Position numbers and translations under genes: made by a program. From positions 1,984,001 through 2,048,000 of the forward strand of contig JACCLO010000010.1 of assembly GCA_029448655.1 (NCBI GenBank): a stretch of 64,000 bases of DNA, read 5' to 3'. The stretch is from Wolfiporia cocos. Taxonomy: Eukaryota; Basidiomycota; Agaricomycetes; Polyporales; Phaeolaceae. Shown here one piece after another: positions 44,046 through 54,307 of the stretch; within the stretch, counting starts at the first letter, position 1; every line of letters starts with the position of its first letter. The notes under the pieces are model-generated. The model saw only the letters and a program-made list of their open reading frames with translations. It was not told the origin of the DNA and ran no database searches.

Positions 44046-45558
44046 ATGAAAACTGCACTTTCTAGAATCATGCCCCGCGTTACCCGTCGCACCCGTGGCT
44101 CCTCCACTGCCCCTTACGTCAAACCGGCAAAGCGGTCTCTTCTCAGCCGCATCGCCACCGACGACATTCCTCGGGCAGAGGACGTCACGTACACGCTTCC
44201 TGTCAAGGAAGATTACACTGGGAAACTCCATCTTTGGGAGATTCCCGTCCACATGCCAAAGCACATCGCTGAGGCTGGGAAACCAGCTCCTCGATCTCCC
44301 AAGCCAGTTCCACTTGCCAAGCGCATCTGGACAGAGGAAGAGAAGCTAGCGCACTCCATTACCGCCATGGAAGGTCTCCTGGAACTCCGGGAGCTCAACA
44401 AGCTCAAGCTCGCCCGCAATAAGCTGAATAAGCAAATTGCCGCCAAACAAGCCGCCAAGGAAGCCAAGCAAGCAGCTTCTTCACTGGCCCTCTGCCTCTC
44501 CAGTCCGGTGGCCGGACCTCCTGTTCCGGCCAACCATCAGATTCTCGACCCTTCCCTTGTCTTTGGGAAGAAGAAGCCTCTCCAAGCATGCGCACAAGTT
44601 ATTCCCATGCTAGAAGGCACTCTCACTCGTCTCACTCCTCTCGCCAACCACCCCCCTAATTACCCAGGCTTCCATATGGAAAACGACATTCGTTTCCATA
44701 ATATGGTAGTAGAATTAGAGGACTTGGTGTCACAGACTTACCAGTCTGTGCGACCCTGGCTACAGGGGGATCCTCACACGCCTGCATAGCGGCAAGACAA
44801 CGGCACCGCCGTACTCATAGGACAGCCAGAGGCGGACTCATAGGTCCATCCCGAAGGTGCCCAGCCGCCAGAGGCCCCCAGACGACGAAGTCGCTGACTC
44901 ACAGACTAGCAAGCGAGATGTGGGCCCCGGGCCAGCAGCAACACAGACTAGGTGGTAAGAGAGGAGCTTGCGCTCAATGACGAGAATCCTAAAGATGGGG
45001 AGTAAGCCCCATCTTGTCGTATCTTATATACATGTGTGGAGAAGCGGAGCGGTCTACCCTAAAGTCATGGCCTGTGCGCATGTAACTATGAGTGACCGTG
45101 ATGCTACGCTACATGTGATACTTGATGTGACCATCACGTGTCCGTACCTGAGGCGCGCGCTACCCTACAGCGCTAACCAATCGGTCAGGTGATCTACAGT
45201 ATCTGGGCGCGATGCAGAGGTGGCTATGGTATAGAGGGCATCGTACGCCTAGCGGCGCCGTATAACCTATAGCGAGGGAAGTACGTACCCCCCACGGGGA
45301 TATCCGTGACACTTGGTGGATAACGTAAAGGATAGAGCGAGACGGGGGAGGATCACCAATAGAGAGGGGAGAATTATGAAAAAGTACTGTAAACAACTCG
45401 GCAGCATTTCCTTCTCGGATTGGCGTACGGACTTGGCTCGTATCATAGCAGAATGCGTAGCGCTACAAGTTTCTTTTGCCTTCGGTGTAACACCACCTGA
45501 CAAGGTGGCAGGGCCCTCAACTACTTCGGTAGAAGAGGATATACTCGCGGTTGTATAG
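44046..45558 (+). CDS. R1 ORF1, unknown protein upstream of gag
   Basis: When the B LTR 44728-45311 and one cttgg copy are removed, this is an open frame of 307 codons (44046-44727 plus 45317-45558). The start MKTALSRIM is followed by a basic MPRVTRRTR stretch. Next come a conserved VKEDYTGKLHLWEIPVHMPK segment, a Lys/Ala-rich helical region at ~120-160 (likely coiled coil), and a C-terminal half with NVKDRARRGRITN. The related R2 copy keeps the same frame. I know no domain for it. Position before gag is unusual for Ty3/Gypsy. It could be a nucleic-acid-binding accessory protein or an N-terminal Gag piece made separately. There are 143 bases to the gag ATG. Confidence 0.75.
44728..45311 (-). 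mobile_element. Solo B-family LTR
   Basis: 584 bp, with TSD cttgg at 44723-44727 and 45312-45316. It interrupts ORF1. Confidence 0.95.
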
Positions 45559-45701
45559 TAGAAATATTATCATCTTTTAACTCTGAAATAGAGTGCGAGT
45601 GTGATCTATAACGAAAGTTGCAGCTTTCAAACCAAATCCCTTCTTAAGAATCTAAGACAATAAGTAACCGGAAACTAATATTCGTCATAAACAGATTCAC
45701 A

Positions 45702-47662
45702 ATGTCGTCCATCTCCTCCACCAGCCCACCCCTCGCTCCCTGTCGCATGCGCCTTCGCTCGGAAGGCCCAGTGACCCCGGTAGCCGGGCCCTCAGGGACT
45801 CAACCTCTAGTATCCCTGGAGCACCTAAGCGAGGAAGAGGAAGAGGATGAAGAGGATGCTCCCCCACAAAGGGACTCCCCAGCCAACCCCATGGGAACGC
45901 GTCCGGGTACACCCATCCCCGGATATAAGCCGGCCCGGTACACCCGACCACTCGAGCCTGTCACCCAACTCGGAATAGAGTATTCGGGTCCGGTTTGCCG
46001 TACCAACGACGAGGTCAAAAAAGGGCTCAAGGCTTACCTCCTGGGGAGGACCAGCACAAGGTGGATGCTCCCCTACATGGGGCAATCCTCGACGCCGCCG
46101 TACAACGAAGTGCGGCAATAACTCACGACAAGGTCGACACCCTCGGCCAAATGGTGTACGCCCGCCTGGAGCGAATCCATGGCAGAATCGACTCCCTGGT
46201 TGGGCAATCCAGGGCGATCGAACAGATGGCCCAAGACAAACTACACGAAGCGGCTAGTTCACTCTGCAACGAAGTTGTGTCCATCGCGGTGGACCTCGGC
46301 AAGGAACTCCGACAGGAGTATACCGCCAAGTTCTCCGAAATGGAGAAGCAACTCCGGGACGAGTACCGGACTCGGATCGATGATCTCGAGGATGCGTTCG
46401 CCGAGCGCATGGAGAAGGTTGAGGAAGAACTTCGGAGGAGTCGCAAGAACCCCTCCGTTCCCAACCCTCCCGGCGTCCGCACACCCCCGGAAGAACCCGC
46501 ACCGGCCCGTACAACTGGGGCCGCTGCCGCCGCTCCACCTGCAACAACTACTGCAGCAGCCGTCGCACCGCAGATTCCAGGTCTGCCCCAAAACCTGAAA
46601 ATTCCCCCTCCCCCCGAATTCTCTGGGTCATCTGGAAAGGTGACTGCGCAGGAATGGGTGGAGAAGATGGGCCTGTACTTCGGTACGCTCAGGGTCTACG
46701 ATGACCATGACCATATCACCACGGCCCTCTTCCGCATCACAGGGGACGCATACAAATTTTTCTCGCCTCTCATCAAGAAGGCAGGAAACGGTGAACCTCT
46801 CGGCACCTGGGAGGATTTCACCAAATCCGTAATGGTGCAATACGGTAAGATGACGGACAAGGAGATCGCCAAAAAGGAAATTCGCGGCTACTACGGCACC
46901 AAGGGTAAGGAACTCGCAGAATCAAATTACTTCAATTACTGCGAATGGTTCCGAACCCTCGGCCGACTCTCCGAAACCGCCAACGAGACCCTGGTGTGGG
47001 AGTTCACCGAAACACTCCCCGAAAAGGTCAAGGACACCTTAAACGTCCTCAGCAAGACCCCATTCTTCAAGGCCCCGACCGACATCGAGCCCCTCATCGA
47101 CTTCGCTCTGGAGATGTACCAAACGTCATATCCAGACAAGATCAAGGGCTCCATTTTCGAGAAGGCCGGCAAGAAGGACTCGGCCCCCGCCGAAAAGAAG
47201 GAGACGTCCTCCGCTTCTGCAAAGAAGTCGGAGAAAAAGAAGGACAAGGGAAAGGCACCCAAATCCGCTCCCGCCGCTCCAAACCCAGACGCAACTTGCA
47301 CCTACTGCAAGCAAAAGGGTCATTGGCATTTGACTTGCCCCAAACTGGCGGCAGATAAAGCGGCTGGAACTTTCGTGCCCGCCGAAAAGCGCCGCGAAAT
47401 GGAAAGGGCGAAGGAAGCGGCCGGCTTTGGAAAGAGCCCGGCTGCTCCTTCGGGTAGTGGAAAGGGACAGGCTTCTGGCAAGAAGCCGTACTCGGCGCCC
47501 CCCGCGGATGGCAAGACGTATCGTGCCCGAACAATCTGGGAAGAAGTCATGGCTGACTCAAGTTCAGCAGGACCCTCGGCCCCCGCCTCCAACACCGTTG
47601 CCACAGTTGGGACCCTTTCGGTTCCCCTCGCCCCCACTACGCATCTCGAAGATGTCTTGTGA
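45702..47662 (+). pseudogene. R1 Gag polyprotein with one frameshift
   Basis: The ATG at 45702 starts an N-terminal region with an acidic run (EEEEEDEEDAP). The frame ends at 46121, while the rest of Gag is open in another frame to 47662; the shift falls at about 46060-46120. The second part has a coiled-coil-like region (~46130-46440), a Pro/Ala-rich linker, a Gag core beginning FSGSSGKVTAQEWVEKMGLY (~46617), a Lys/Ser/Ala tail and a CCHC zinc knuckle CTYCKQKGHWHLTC (47297-47338). Gag forms particles and binds RNA. The single shift means this copy needs recoding or is dead. The stop at 47660-47662 overlaps the pol ATG at 47652. Confidence 0.88.
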
Positions 47663-48518
47663 AGAATGCACCAGCCCCGCAGCGGCTGGGAGCATACAGC
47701 TCCCCGAAGAAGAGCACCCCTACGACGGGGCTTCACAAGGACCCCTTATCTTGTGGGAAGATAAGGCGGTCTCACGTCACCCGGTATCCCACCTCGGCAT
47801 ATTCGGAAACTCGGCAATGGACTTTGCCCGGAGGACTCAGACACTAGCTACATGTGCCCCTCCTGTATCATACTTTTTGCCTGACCCTGTCGCCCGCAAA
47901 TTCTTTACTTTGTATAATGTACACGGAAACGATTCCCGAGACGATAATAAATCGTTTTCCATCGAAGTAGAATTGTGGGTATACGGCAAAAAAGTAAACG
48001 CCATGGCATTAATCGACACCGGTGCATCAATAAGCGTCATTGATAAGAAACTCGTCCATGAGGAAAAATTAGTAACACAAAAACTACCTTCGCCTCTCGA
48101 GATTCGTAACGCCGACGGTACCTCTAATACCGCCGGTAATATCAATATGGCAGTAAAAGCTTATATGGTGCACGAGGAACACAAGTCCACCGAATTCTTG
48201 TACGTAATGGACGTACAGAATGCGGATGTGATCCTCGGTTACGACTGGTTCCTGAAACATAACCCGGACTTCAATTGGCCGGAAGGAACCTTTGTATACC
48301 GGTGTACGGAAAGATGCAAACATGGCAAACGGGTTTCGATTTCTGAGGAAGAAGACGAAATCGAACCCCGTAACATCTATCAGATCATCAACGACTTTCC
48401 AATAGATTTTCTCGGCTTAGAGGAGCTTGAGAATCCCTTTGTCGCTTGGGTGAGCACCCTTGACGAAGGAATGGAACTCCTTATCGACGCCATTCAGTCG
48501 ATAACGGAGAAGTCAGAC
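47652..48518 (+). CDS. R1 pol: aspartic protease region, truncated
   Basis: The ATG at 47652 lies 11 nt inside the end of gag, in the +1 frame. The retropepsin active site ALIDTGASISVID is at residues ~119-131 (DTG codons at 48015). A VILGYDWFLKHNPDF motif follows, typical of Ty3/Gypsy protease. An acidic linker (SEEEDEIE) leads towards RT. At 48519 a B LTR cuts the frame and the RT/RNase H part is not in the window. The protease would mature Gag and Pol in the particle. Confidence 0.88.
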
Positions 48519-49452
48519 TGTCACGGATATCCCCGTGGGGGGTACGTACTTCCCTCGCTATAGGTTATACGGCGCCGCTAGGCGTGACACAAACTAGTTG
48601 TGGGACTCACACTATAACCTATAAGGCGACTTGAAGTAGTTGCTGGTAGGTTGGTGAGGGAGCTAGTAGGTGCAAGCAGGTATGATGTGTAACTGAGCGA
48701 ATGCAGAGAACAAATCTAAGGCTTATCGTGGTGATAGCCCTACTTATATACATGCATTGTTTTGGGTACCGGTAAGGGAACCAAACATGAAGATGGTCTG
48801 TGCGCAGACATAACTAATACAGCTTAGTCGTAAACTACAATAGACCATGTGCGCCGGTAATGGCCGCACCAGTAAGAACGTTTGTTTGGACCGTAGGTCC
48901 ATGTTGTGGAAGTGGCTGTAGCTACGTTAGTAAGCCATGCATGTGATTCTTATATACCGGTATCGGGATATGAGTAATCGTAAGGGCATTGGCATGTGAT
49001 AACGAGCGGGCCGCTTATCCAATTGTACTGACATAGCCCGGTATCGGGATATGAGTAAGGCGCGTGACACCGGAGGTTAGTCCGCTGAGTCATTGACGCG
49101 TACGAGCGTGTTATGTACGTGTTGTTATGACAGGTGGACGTATACCGCGTTGTGTACGTGTTGTTTGGTTTGGTGTACGTGTAGACGGGCGCTTAGCAGC
49201 GTAAATGTCTACAAGGTTGTAGAAATACCAGATAAATAGGTAAAAATACGGGAAAAATAGTGGCATGTCCCAAATCTGTGACAAGGCGTACGACGCCCTC
49301 TATACCATAGCCACCTCTGCATCGCGCCCAGATACTGTAGATCACCTGACCGATTGGTTAGCGCTGTAGGGTAGCGCGCGCCTCAGGTACGGACACGTGA
49401 TGGTCACATCAAGTATCACATGTAGCGTAGCATCACGGTCACTCATAGTTAC
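48519..49452 (+). mobile_element. B-family LTR, 3' end deleted, with nested D LTR
   Basis: TGTCACGGATATCC at 48519. It resumes at 49284 and breaks at CATAGTTAC (49452), directly against integrase coding sequence. The missing right half and the missing RT/integrase core point to one deletion. Confidence 0.85.
48585..49283 (-). mobile_element. Solo D-family LTR
   Basis: 699 bp, with TSD aggcg at 48580-48584 and 49284-49288. It is the innermost of five nested insertions. Confidence 0.95.
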
Positions 49453-50955
49453 CAAATCCTAGAACAATATCTTAGATGTTACATTGATGTTATTCAGAAG
49501 GATAATTGGTCATGGTATCTCCCGACGGCTGAATTCGTGTACAACAACGCGGCTAGTGAGACAACAAAGAATAGCCCATTCTTTGTCGAACTAGGAAGGC
49601 ACCCTAATGCAGGACCTGCGGATTTACGTCCAACGCAATATACGGACTTAAATGCCATTGTTTACGCCAGATGGTCAGCACAAGAACAGGCTAAGGCAGC
49701 AATGAAATTAGCTGCTGAACGCTGGTCTTGGTACTATGATCAACACAAGCGCTCGGTACCATTTAAAGTCGGCGACAAAGTCTTCGTTGACACCCGTAGC
49801 TGGCAAGACTCCGAAAGAAGTCTTAGTCCACGCTATTTGGGACCATTTAAGATAATCAAACAATTATCTCCGGTCACCTTTAGGGTACACATGGACGAGC
49901 AATACAGGGCCTATCACCCCGTATTCCACGCTTCCAAGTTGGTTATGTACAAGGACCCTGTGCATCAGAAGAAACCAGAGCCTCAACCAGAAATGGTCGA
50001 CGGCGAGGAACTATGGGAAGTCGAGAAGATCTTAGATCATCGCCTCCGCGCAGGAAGAATTGAATACAGAATCCGATGGAAAGGATTCGGTATCAATGAC
50101 GACTCCTGGGTACGCGAAGCCGATCTCGACACGGCATATGACATTCTGCAGGAATACAAGGCTTCACACGCCTGACACAGACTCACAGCTCTGTGGGACC
50201 CTGACTACAGGGTAGTCCCTATAGGGCCTACAAGGCGGTGTGCCAGCCACAAGGCAACCAGTCGGCTGTATCCCCATGGGGGAACTCCTAAGGCGACCAA
50301 GCGAGACGACACACAGACGAGCAAGTCTTAGAGGGCCCCCGGGGCAGAGACGCACACAAAGACAGATGAGAGAGGAGCCATAGGCTCAGTTGTCGAGAAT
50401 CCTAAAGATGGGGAAGTAAGTCCCCATCTTGTCGTACTTATACATGGGGAGCTGACCAGTAATGGTCGCCCTAAAGTCGCGGCCTGTGCGCAGTAACTAA
50501 GAGGGCACATGATAATGTAACTACCTGTAACGACATGTGACGGTGTGACCCTAACGTGAGTACCTAAGGTGCGCGCTACCCTACAGCGCTAACCTATGGT
50601 CAGATGATCTAAACGGAGTCCTGGATAGACGCGGAGGTGGCTGAGGATCATGGAAGCGCGCGCGCACCTAGCGGCGCCTATAATACCTGCAGCGAGGGAT
50701 GTTACGTATCCTCTAAGGAAAGTTTGTGACAACGCCATTCCAATGCAGGATGTTCCCCTCAGGCGATCAGCTAGAAGGAAAGAAGCAGTTCACGTCTTCG
50801 ACCCTGACAGCGACGACTGGGAAGCCAACGAATGCACGTGGCCAGATGACTGGCCGCAGTATCGCGAAGAATTTGCAAAGGACCCTAAGCAGCGCATGGT
50901 TAGGCACCCCGACGGGGGATGGATGTCAGCTGACATCAACCAAAAGCGGATTTGA
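49453..50955 (+). pseudogene. R1 pol: integrase C-terminal part with chromodomain
   Basis: An open frame from 49453 begins QILEQYLRCYI, just after where the catalytic Glu of integrase should be. It continues through WYLPTAEFVYNNA and the GPFK domain (LSPRYLGPFKIIK). It then runs into a chromodomain (LWEVEKILDHR...YRIRWKGF...SWVREADL, ~50008-50150), which in chromoviruses steers integration to modified chromatin. A B LTR (50173-50731, TSD acgcc) interrupts the tail. The frame resumes at 50737 (IPMQDVPLRRSARRKEAVHV) and stops at TGA 50953-50955. The DDE core and RT are lost upstream. Confidence 0.9.
50173..50731 (-). mobile_element. Solo B-family LTR
   Basis: 559 bp, with TSD acgcc at 50168-50172 and 50732-50736. 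Confidence 0.94.
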
Positions 50956-51374
50956 AAATTGTAGTCGGTGAAGGTGGCCGAATGCCGGAAAAAGGAACTA
51001 AGGACTCAGTCGGTTTTGACCTGTACACTGCAACAGGCAATGTTCTGCCAGCCCACGGGCAGACAGAATACAACACCAAACTGAAAATCCAAGTACCTTT
51101 TGGCACTTACGGACGCATCGCCCCCCGCTCTAGTCTCGCCCAAAAAGGCATAGACGTAATGGGTGGCGTCATTGACCATGATTACCAAGGCGAAGTAATC
51201 ATTATTCTCCGGAATCACTCCGATATCTCTATCGATATTCGGGCCAGTGATAAGATTGCGCAGCTAATCTGCGAAGTTGCGAAGGACCCGCACATTACGT
51301 TACACGGAAAATCTTACTTTGAAAAGATTAAATCCGAACGCGGTACTGGTGGATTCGGCTCCACAGGAAAGTAA
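50952..51374 (+). CDS. dUTPase at the 3' end of R1
   Basis: This is a trimeric-type dUTPase (dUTP to dUMP and pyrophosphate), expected to keep uracil out of the cDNA. All five motifs are visible: DSVGFDLYTA, GRIAPRSSLAQKGI, GGVIDHDYQGEVI, ASDKIAQLI and ERGTGGFGSTGK. The catalytic Asp lies in motif 3. The frame is open from 50952 (TTG), in the -1 frame relative to the end of pol, whose TGA it overlaps. The first ATG is at 50982 (MPEKGTKDSVG) and would still give a complete enzyme. So it is made either by a -1 shift as a Pol-dUTPase fusion or from its own start. Basidiomycete Ty3/Gypsy elements with dUTPase have been reported (Phanerochaete, from memory). Confidence 0.93.
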   Translation: MKIVVGEGGRMPEKGTKDSVGFDLYTATGNVLPAHGQTEYNTKLKIQVPFGTYGRIAPRSSLAQKGIDVMGGVIDHDYQGEVIIILRNHSDISIDIRASDKIAQLICEVAKDPHITLHGKSYFEKIKSERGTGGFGSTGK

Positions 51375-51400
51375 TCGTTCCATTAGGGACAATGAAACCT

Positions 51401-51413
51401 GAAGAGGGGGTAA
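51401..51413 (+). promoter_or_regulatory. R1 polypurine tract
   Basis: GAAGAGGGGGTAA directly precedes the 3' LTR, 26 nt after the dUTPase stop. Confidence 0.85.
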
Positions 51414-52110
51414 TGTCACAGATTTGGGACATGCCACTATTTTTCCCGTATTTTTACCTATTTATCTGGTATTTCTACGACCTTGTAGACATTTACGCTG
51501 CTAAGCGCCCGTCTACACGTACACGCAACCAAACAACATGTACACAACGCGGTATACGTCCACCTGTCATAACAACACGTACATAACACGTTTGTACGCG
51601 TCAATGACTCAGCGGACTAACCTCCGGTGTCACGCACCTTACTCATATCCCGATATCGGGCTATGTCAGTACAATTGGATAAGCGGCCCGCTCGTTATCA
51701 CATGCCGATGCCCTTACGATTACTCATATCCCGATACCGGTATATAGTTATCACGTGCATGGCTTACTAACGTAGCAACGCCACTACCACAACATGGACC
51801 TACGGTCCTAACAACGTTTCTTACTGGTGCGGCCATTACCGGCGCACATGGTCTACTGTAGTTTACGACTTAGCTGTATTAGTTATGTCTGCGCACAGAC
51901 CATCTAACTGTTTGGCTCCTCTTCGAGTAACCAAACAATGCATGTATATAAGTAGGGCTATCACTACAATAAGCCTTAAATTTGTTCTCTGCATTCGCAT
52001 AGTTGCATATCACTCCTACTGCGCTTACTAGCACCTCCTCACCAACCTCAACAACTCCTTCAAAGTCGTTATAAGGTTATAGTGTGAGTCCCACAGTCTA
52101 GTCTGTATCA
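51414..52110 (+). mobile_element. R1 3' LTR
   Basis: 697 bp, the same length as the 5' LTR. Differences seen by eye include the terminal TGTATCA instead of TGTGTCA. Confidence 0.93.
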
Positions 52111-52214
52111 CACACTCCACCCGCTCTGCTGCACTCTGATTTCCTCCTCACCAAGTCACCTACAACCTAAGGATACAGGCTTGGTGAGTCCCACAGGAGA
52201 TCTGTGTCACCCTC

Positions 52215-52662
52215 AGTGCCGGCCAACCACTTGATCCTCGACCCTTTCCTCGTCTTTGGGGAAAAGAAGCCCCTCTAAGCATGCGACCAAGTCATTCCCA
52301 TGCTAGAAGGAACCCTCACTCACCTGACACCACTCACCAATCACCCTCCTACGTACCCCGGTTTTGACATGGAAACGGATATCTGGTTTCACCGGATGGT
52401 AGTAGAATTAGAGGAATTGGTAGATAACGTTAAGGATAGAGCAAGATGGGGAAGGATCACAAACAAGATGTGGAGAATTATGAAGAAGTCCTGTAAGGAC
52501 TTAGGAAAAATATCCTTCCTAGACTGGTGTAGCGACTTAGCTACAATAATAGCAAAATGTGTAGCGCTTAACCTCACCTTTGCATTCGGTGTAACAGAAC
52601 TTGACAAGGTTTCTGGGCCCTCAACGACTTTGGTCGAAGAGGGTATACTAGCGATTGTATAG
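52215..52662 (+). pseudogene. R2 ORF1, second part
   Basis: Continues 37683-38124 after the A LTR. It matches the R1 ORF1 C-terminal half (RMVVELEELVDNVKDRAR). One in-frame TAA at 52276-52278 stands where R1 has CAA, a single C-to-T change. The frame otherwise runs to the stop at 52660-52662. Confidence 0.78.
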
Positions 52663-52803
52663 TAGCAATACTATCATCTTTAAACTCTGAAATAGAGTGC
52701 TAGTAAGATCATAAGAAAGTCGCAGCTTTCACACTTATCCCTTCTGAAAGAATCTAAGACAATATGAAACATAAGAAACTAATATCGTCATTTTAGACTA
52801 ACA

Positions 52804-52966
52804 ATGCCTTCCGTCTCAACTAGCCCGCTCCCAGCTCCACGCCGCATGAGACTCCGGTCTCAAGGCATTGAGACTCCGGGAACCGCTCCCCCAGTGCCCC
52901 TTGAAGCACTGGAGGAGGAAGAAGAGGAAGAACTGGAGTACGAGGTGGGTCCATCAGACTCGCCCG
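52804..52966 (+). pseudogene. R2 gag, N-terminal piece
   Basis: An ATG in the same place as in R1 (142 nt after ORF1). It encodes an MPSVSTSPLPAPRRMRLRSQ start and an acidic EEEEEELEYE run, and is cut by an A LTR after SDSP. The next ~190 Gag codons are missing from the window. Confidence 0.8.
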
Positions 52967-53190
52967 TGTCACAGATTTATCTGGGGCTTACAGCATTTTT
53001 CCTACGATTATAGCAATTTATCCGGGATTTATACGTCTAACTACAAGTTATCTACGGGTTAACTCCCATTGCCATACGACAAGCTCTTAACTGGGCTTAT
53101 CAACCACATGACCAGCTTATACAAGGCTACGTCACAAGACTAATGCCATCATCGCTGACACAAGCTATCTTGTGGGACTCACCACCTTAT

Positions 53191-54279
53191 TGTCACAGAT
53201 TTATCTGGGGCTTACAGCATTTTTCCTATGATTATAGCAATTTACCTGGGATTTATACGTCTAACTACAAGTTATCTACGGGTTAACTCCCATTGCCACC
53301 ACGACAAGCTCTTAACTGGGCTTATCACCACATGACCAGCTTACATAACGCTACGGCACCTTCCGGTCCAATAGCATAGTTACAGCTACGTCATACAGGT
53401 CTCGCCTGTCAGAGCAAGACCAGCCACGTCATAGATCTTAGATCATAATGATAGGCCGAGCGCGGCACGCTCGCATAATAATGTCCACATATACAAACAT
53501 TGCCTCATGGCAATGTTCTATTGGGTCGGCCTTCCCGGCTTCCCACACGTCATAAGATCCTTGATCACAATGACACCTCAGGCGCGCCACGCCTTTGCAT
53601 AATAATGGCAACACGGCCAAATAGCACTATATTAGCATCAAGGCAATATCGCTATAGGCTACGGCCTCCTCGGCCTCCCACGGACTCGGCGTTCTCCAAG
53701 TCCCGGGCTTCTGCCATCACGGCGTCGCCCAAACACCGGTCCTCGCCTCACAGCTAAGACCAACACATGTCCCGGTTACCTTCCGGTCCGGACATATCAC
53801 ATGCTACGGTACCTATCGGTCCAATAGCATAACAACCTCGGCGTCTCGCCTTGGTCATCCAACGAAGACCGGCCAATCGCCATAATACCTCACGGTATCC
53901 GGCAACCGGCTTCATCTATATCCGGGCTGCGCCCGCATTACTAACAGATAACCAGCAAATCCCTCTCTTACGATTGGTTTGGCCATTAGGGCCTACCACG
54001 GCCATTGTAAATAGAGAGTCATAAACAGTAGATAAGATAAGCTTCGCCACTTGGCAAAGCCACATAACCCGGAATGGTAGTACTAGCTAGTAGCACGTGC
54101 CACCCACTAAACAATGTATATAAGTAGGGGCTTGACGCCCTTTAACCTTAGTTCTATTATTCTCGGCTTGCGCCGTAGAATAACTCTCACCACCCTGCTG
54201 CGCTGGTACTGTCTCCTCTCTAAGTCGCCTTATCTCAAGAATATAGGCACTTGGTGAGTCCCACAGGCATACTGTGTCA
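53191..54279 (+). mobile_element. Solo A-family LTR, long form
   Basis: 1,089 bp, with TSD cttat at 53186-53190 and 54280-54284. It landed 35 bp inside the F LTR. Confidence 0.95.
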
Positions 54280-54307
54280 CTTATGGGTCTTACTCAGACA
54301 AGACGGT

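Larger units (their letters stand above)
41862..52110 (+). mobile_element. R1: D-family Ty3/Gypsy retrotransposon, internally deleted
   Basis: The TSD cacac is at 41857-41861 and 52111-52115, with 697-bp LTRs at both ends. The order is LTR, self-primer site, ~1-kb leader, ORF1, gag, protease, [RT, RNase H and most of integrase lost], integrase C-terminal part with chromodomain, dUTPase, polypurine tract, LTR. Later guests are 43467-43933, 44728-45311, 48519-49452 (with 48585-49283) and 50173-50731. The deletion lies at the right edge of the B LTR at 49452. The LTRs show only a few differences, so insertion was recent. Confidence 0.93.
38715..52209 (+). mobile_element. Solo A-family LTR holding four insertions
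   Basis: TGTCACAGATTTATCTGAGG at 38715 to GAGATCTGTGTCA at 52209. The TSD ccctc is at 38710-38714 and 52210-52214, 13 kb apart. Nested inside are 39308-40002, 40144-40602, 40613-41649 and 41862-52110. Confidence 0.93.

Noticed and set aside
44046..45558. Spliced host gene
   Set aside because: The break in the frame is a solo LTR with a cttgg TSD, not an intron.
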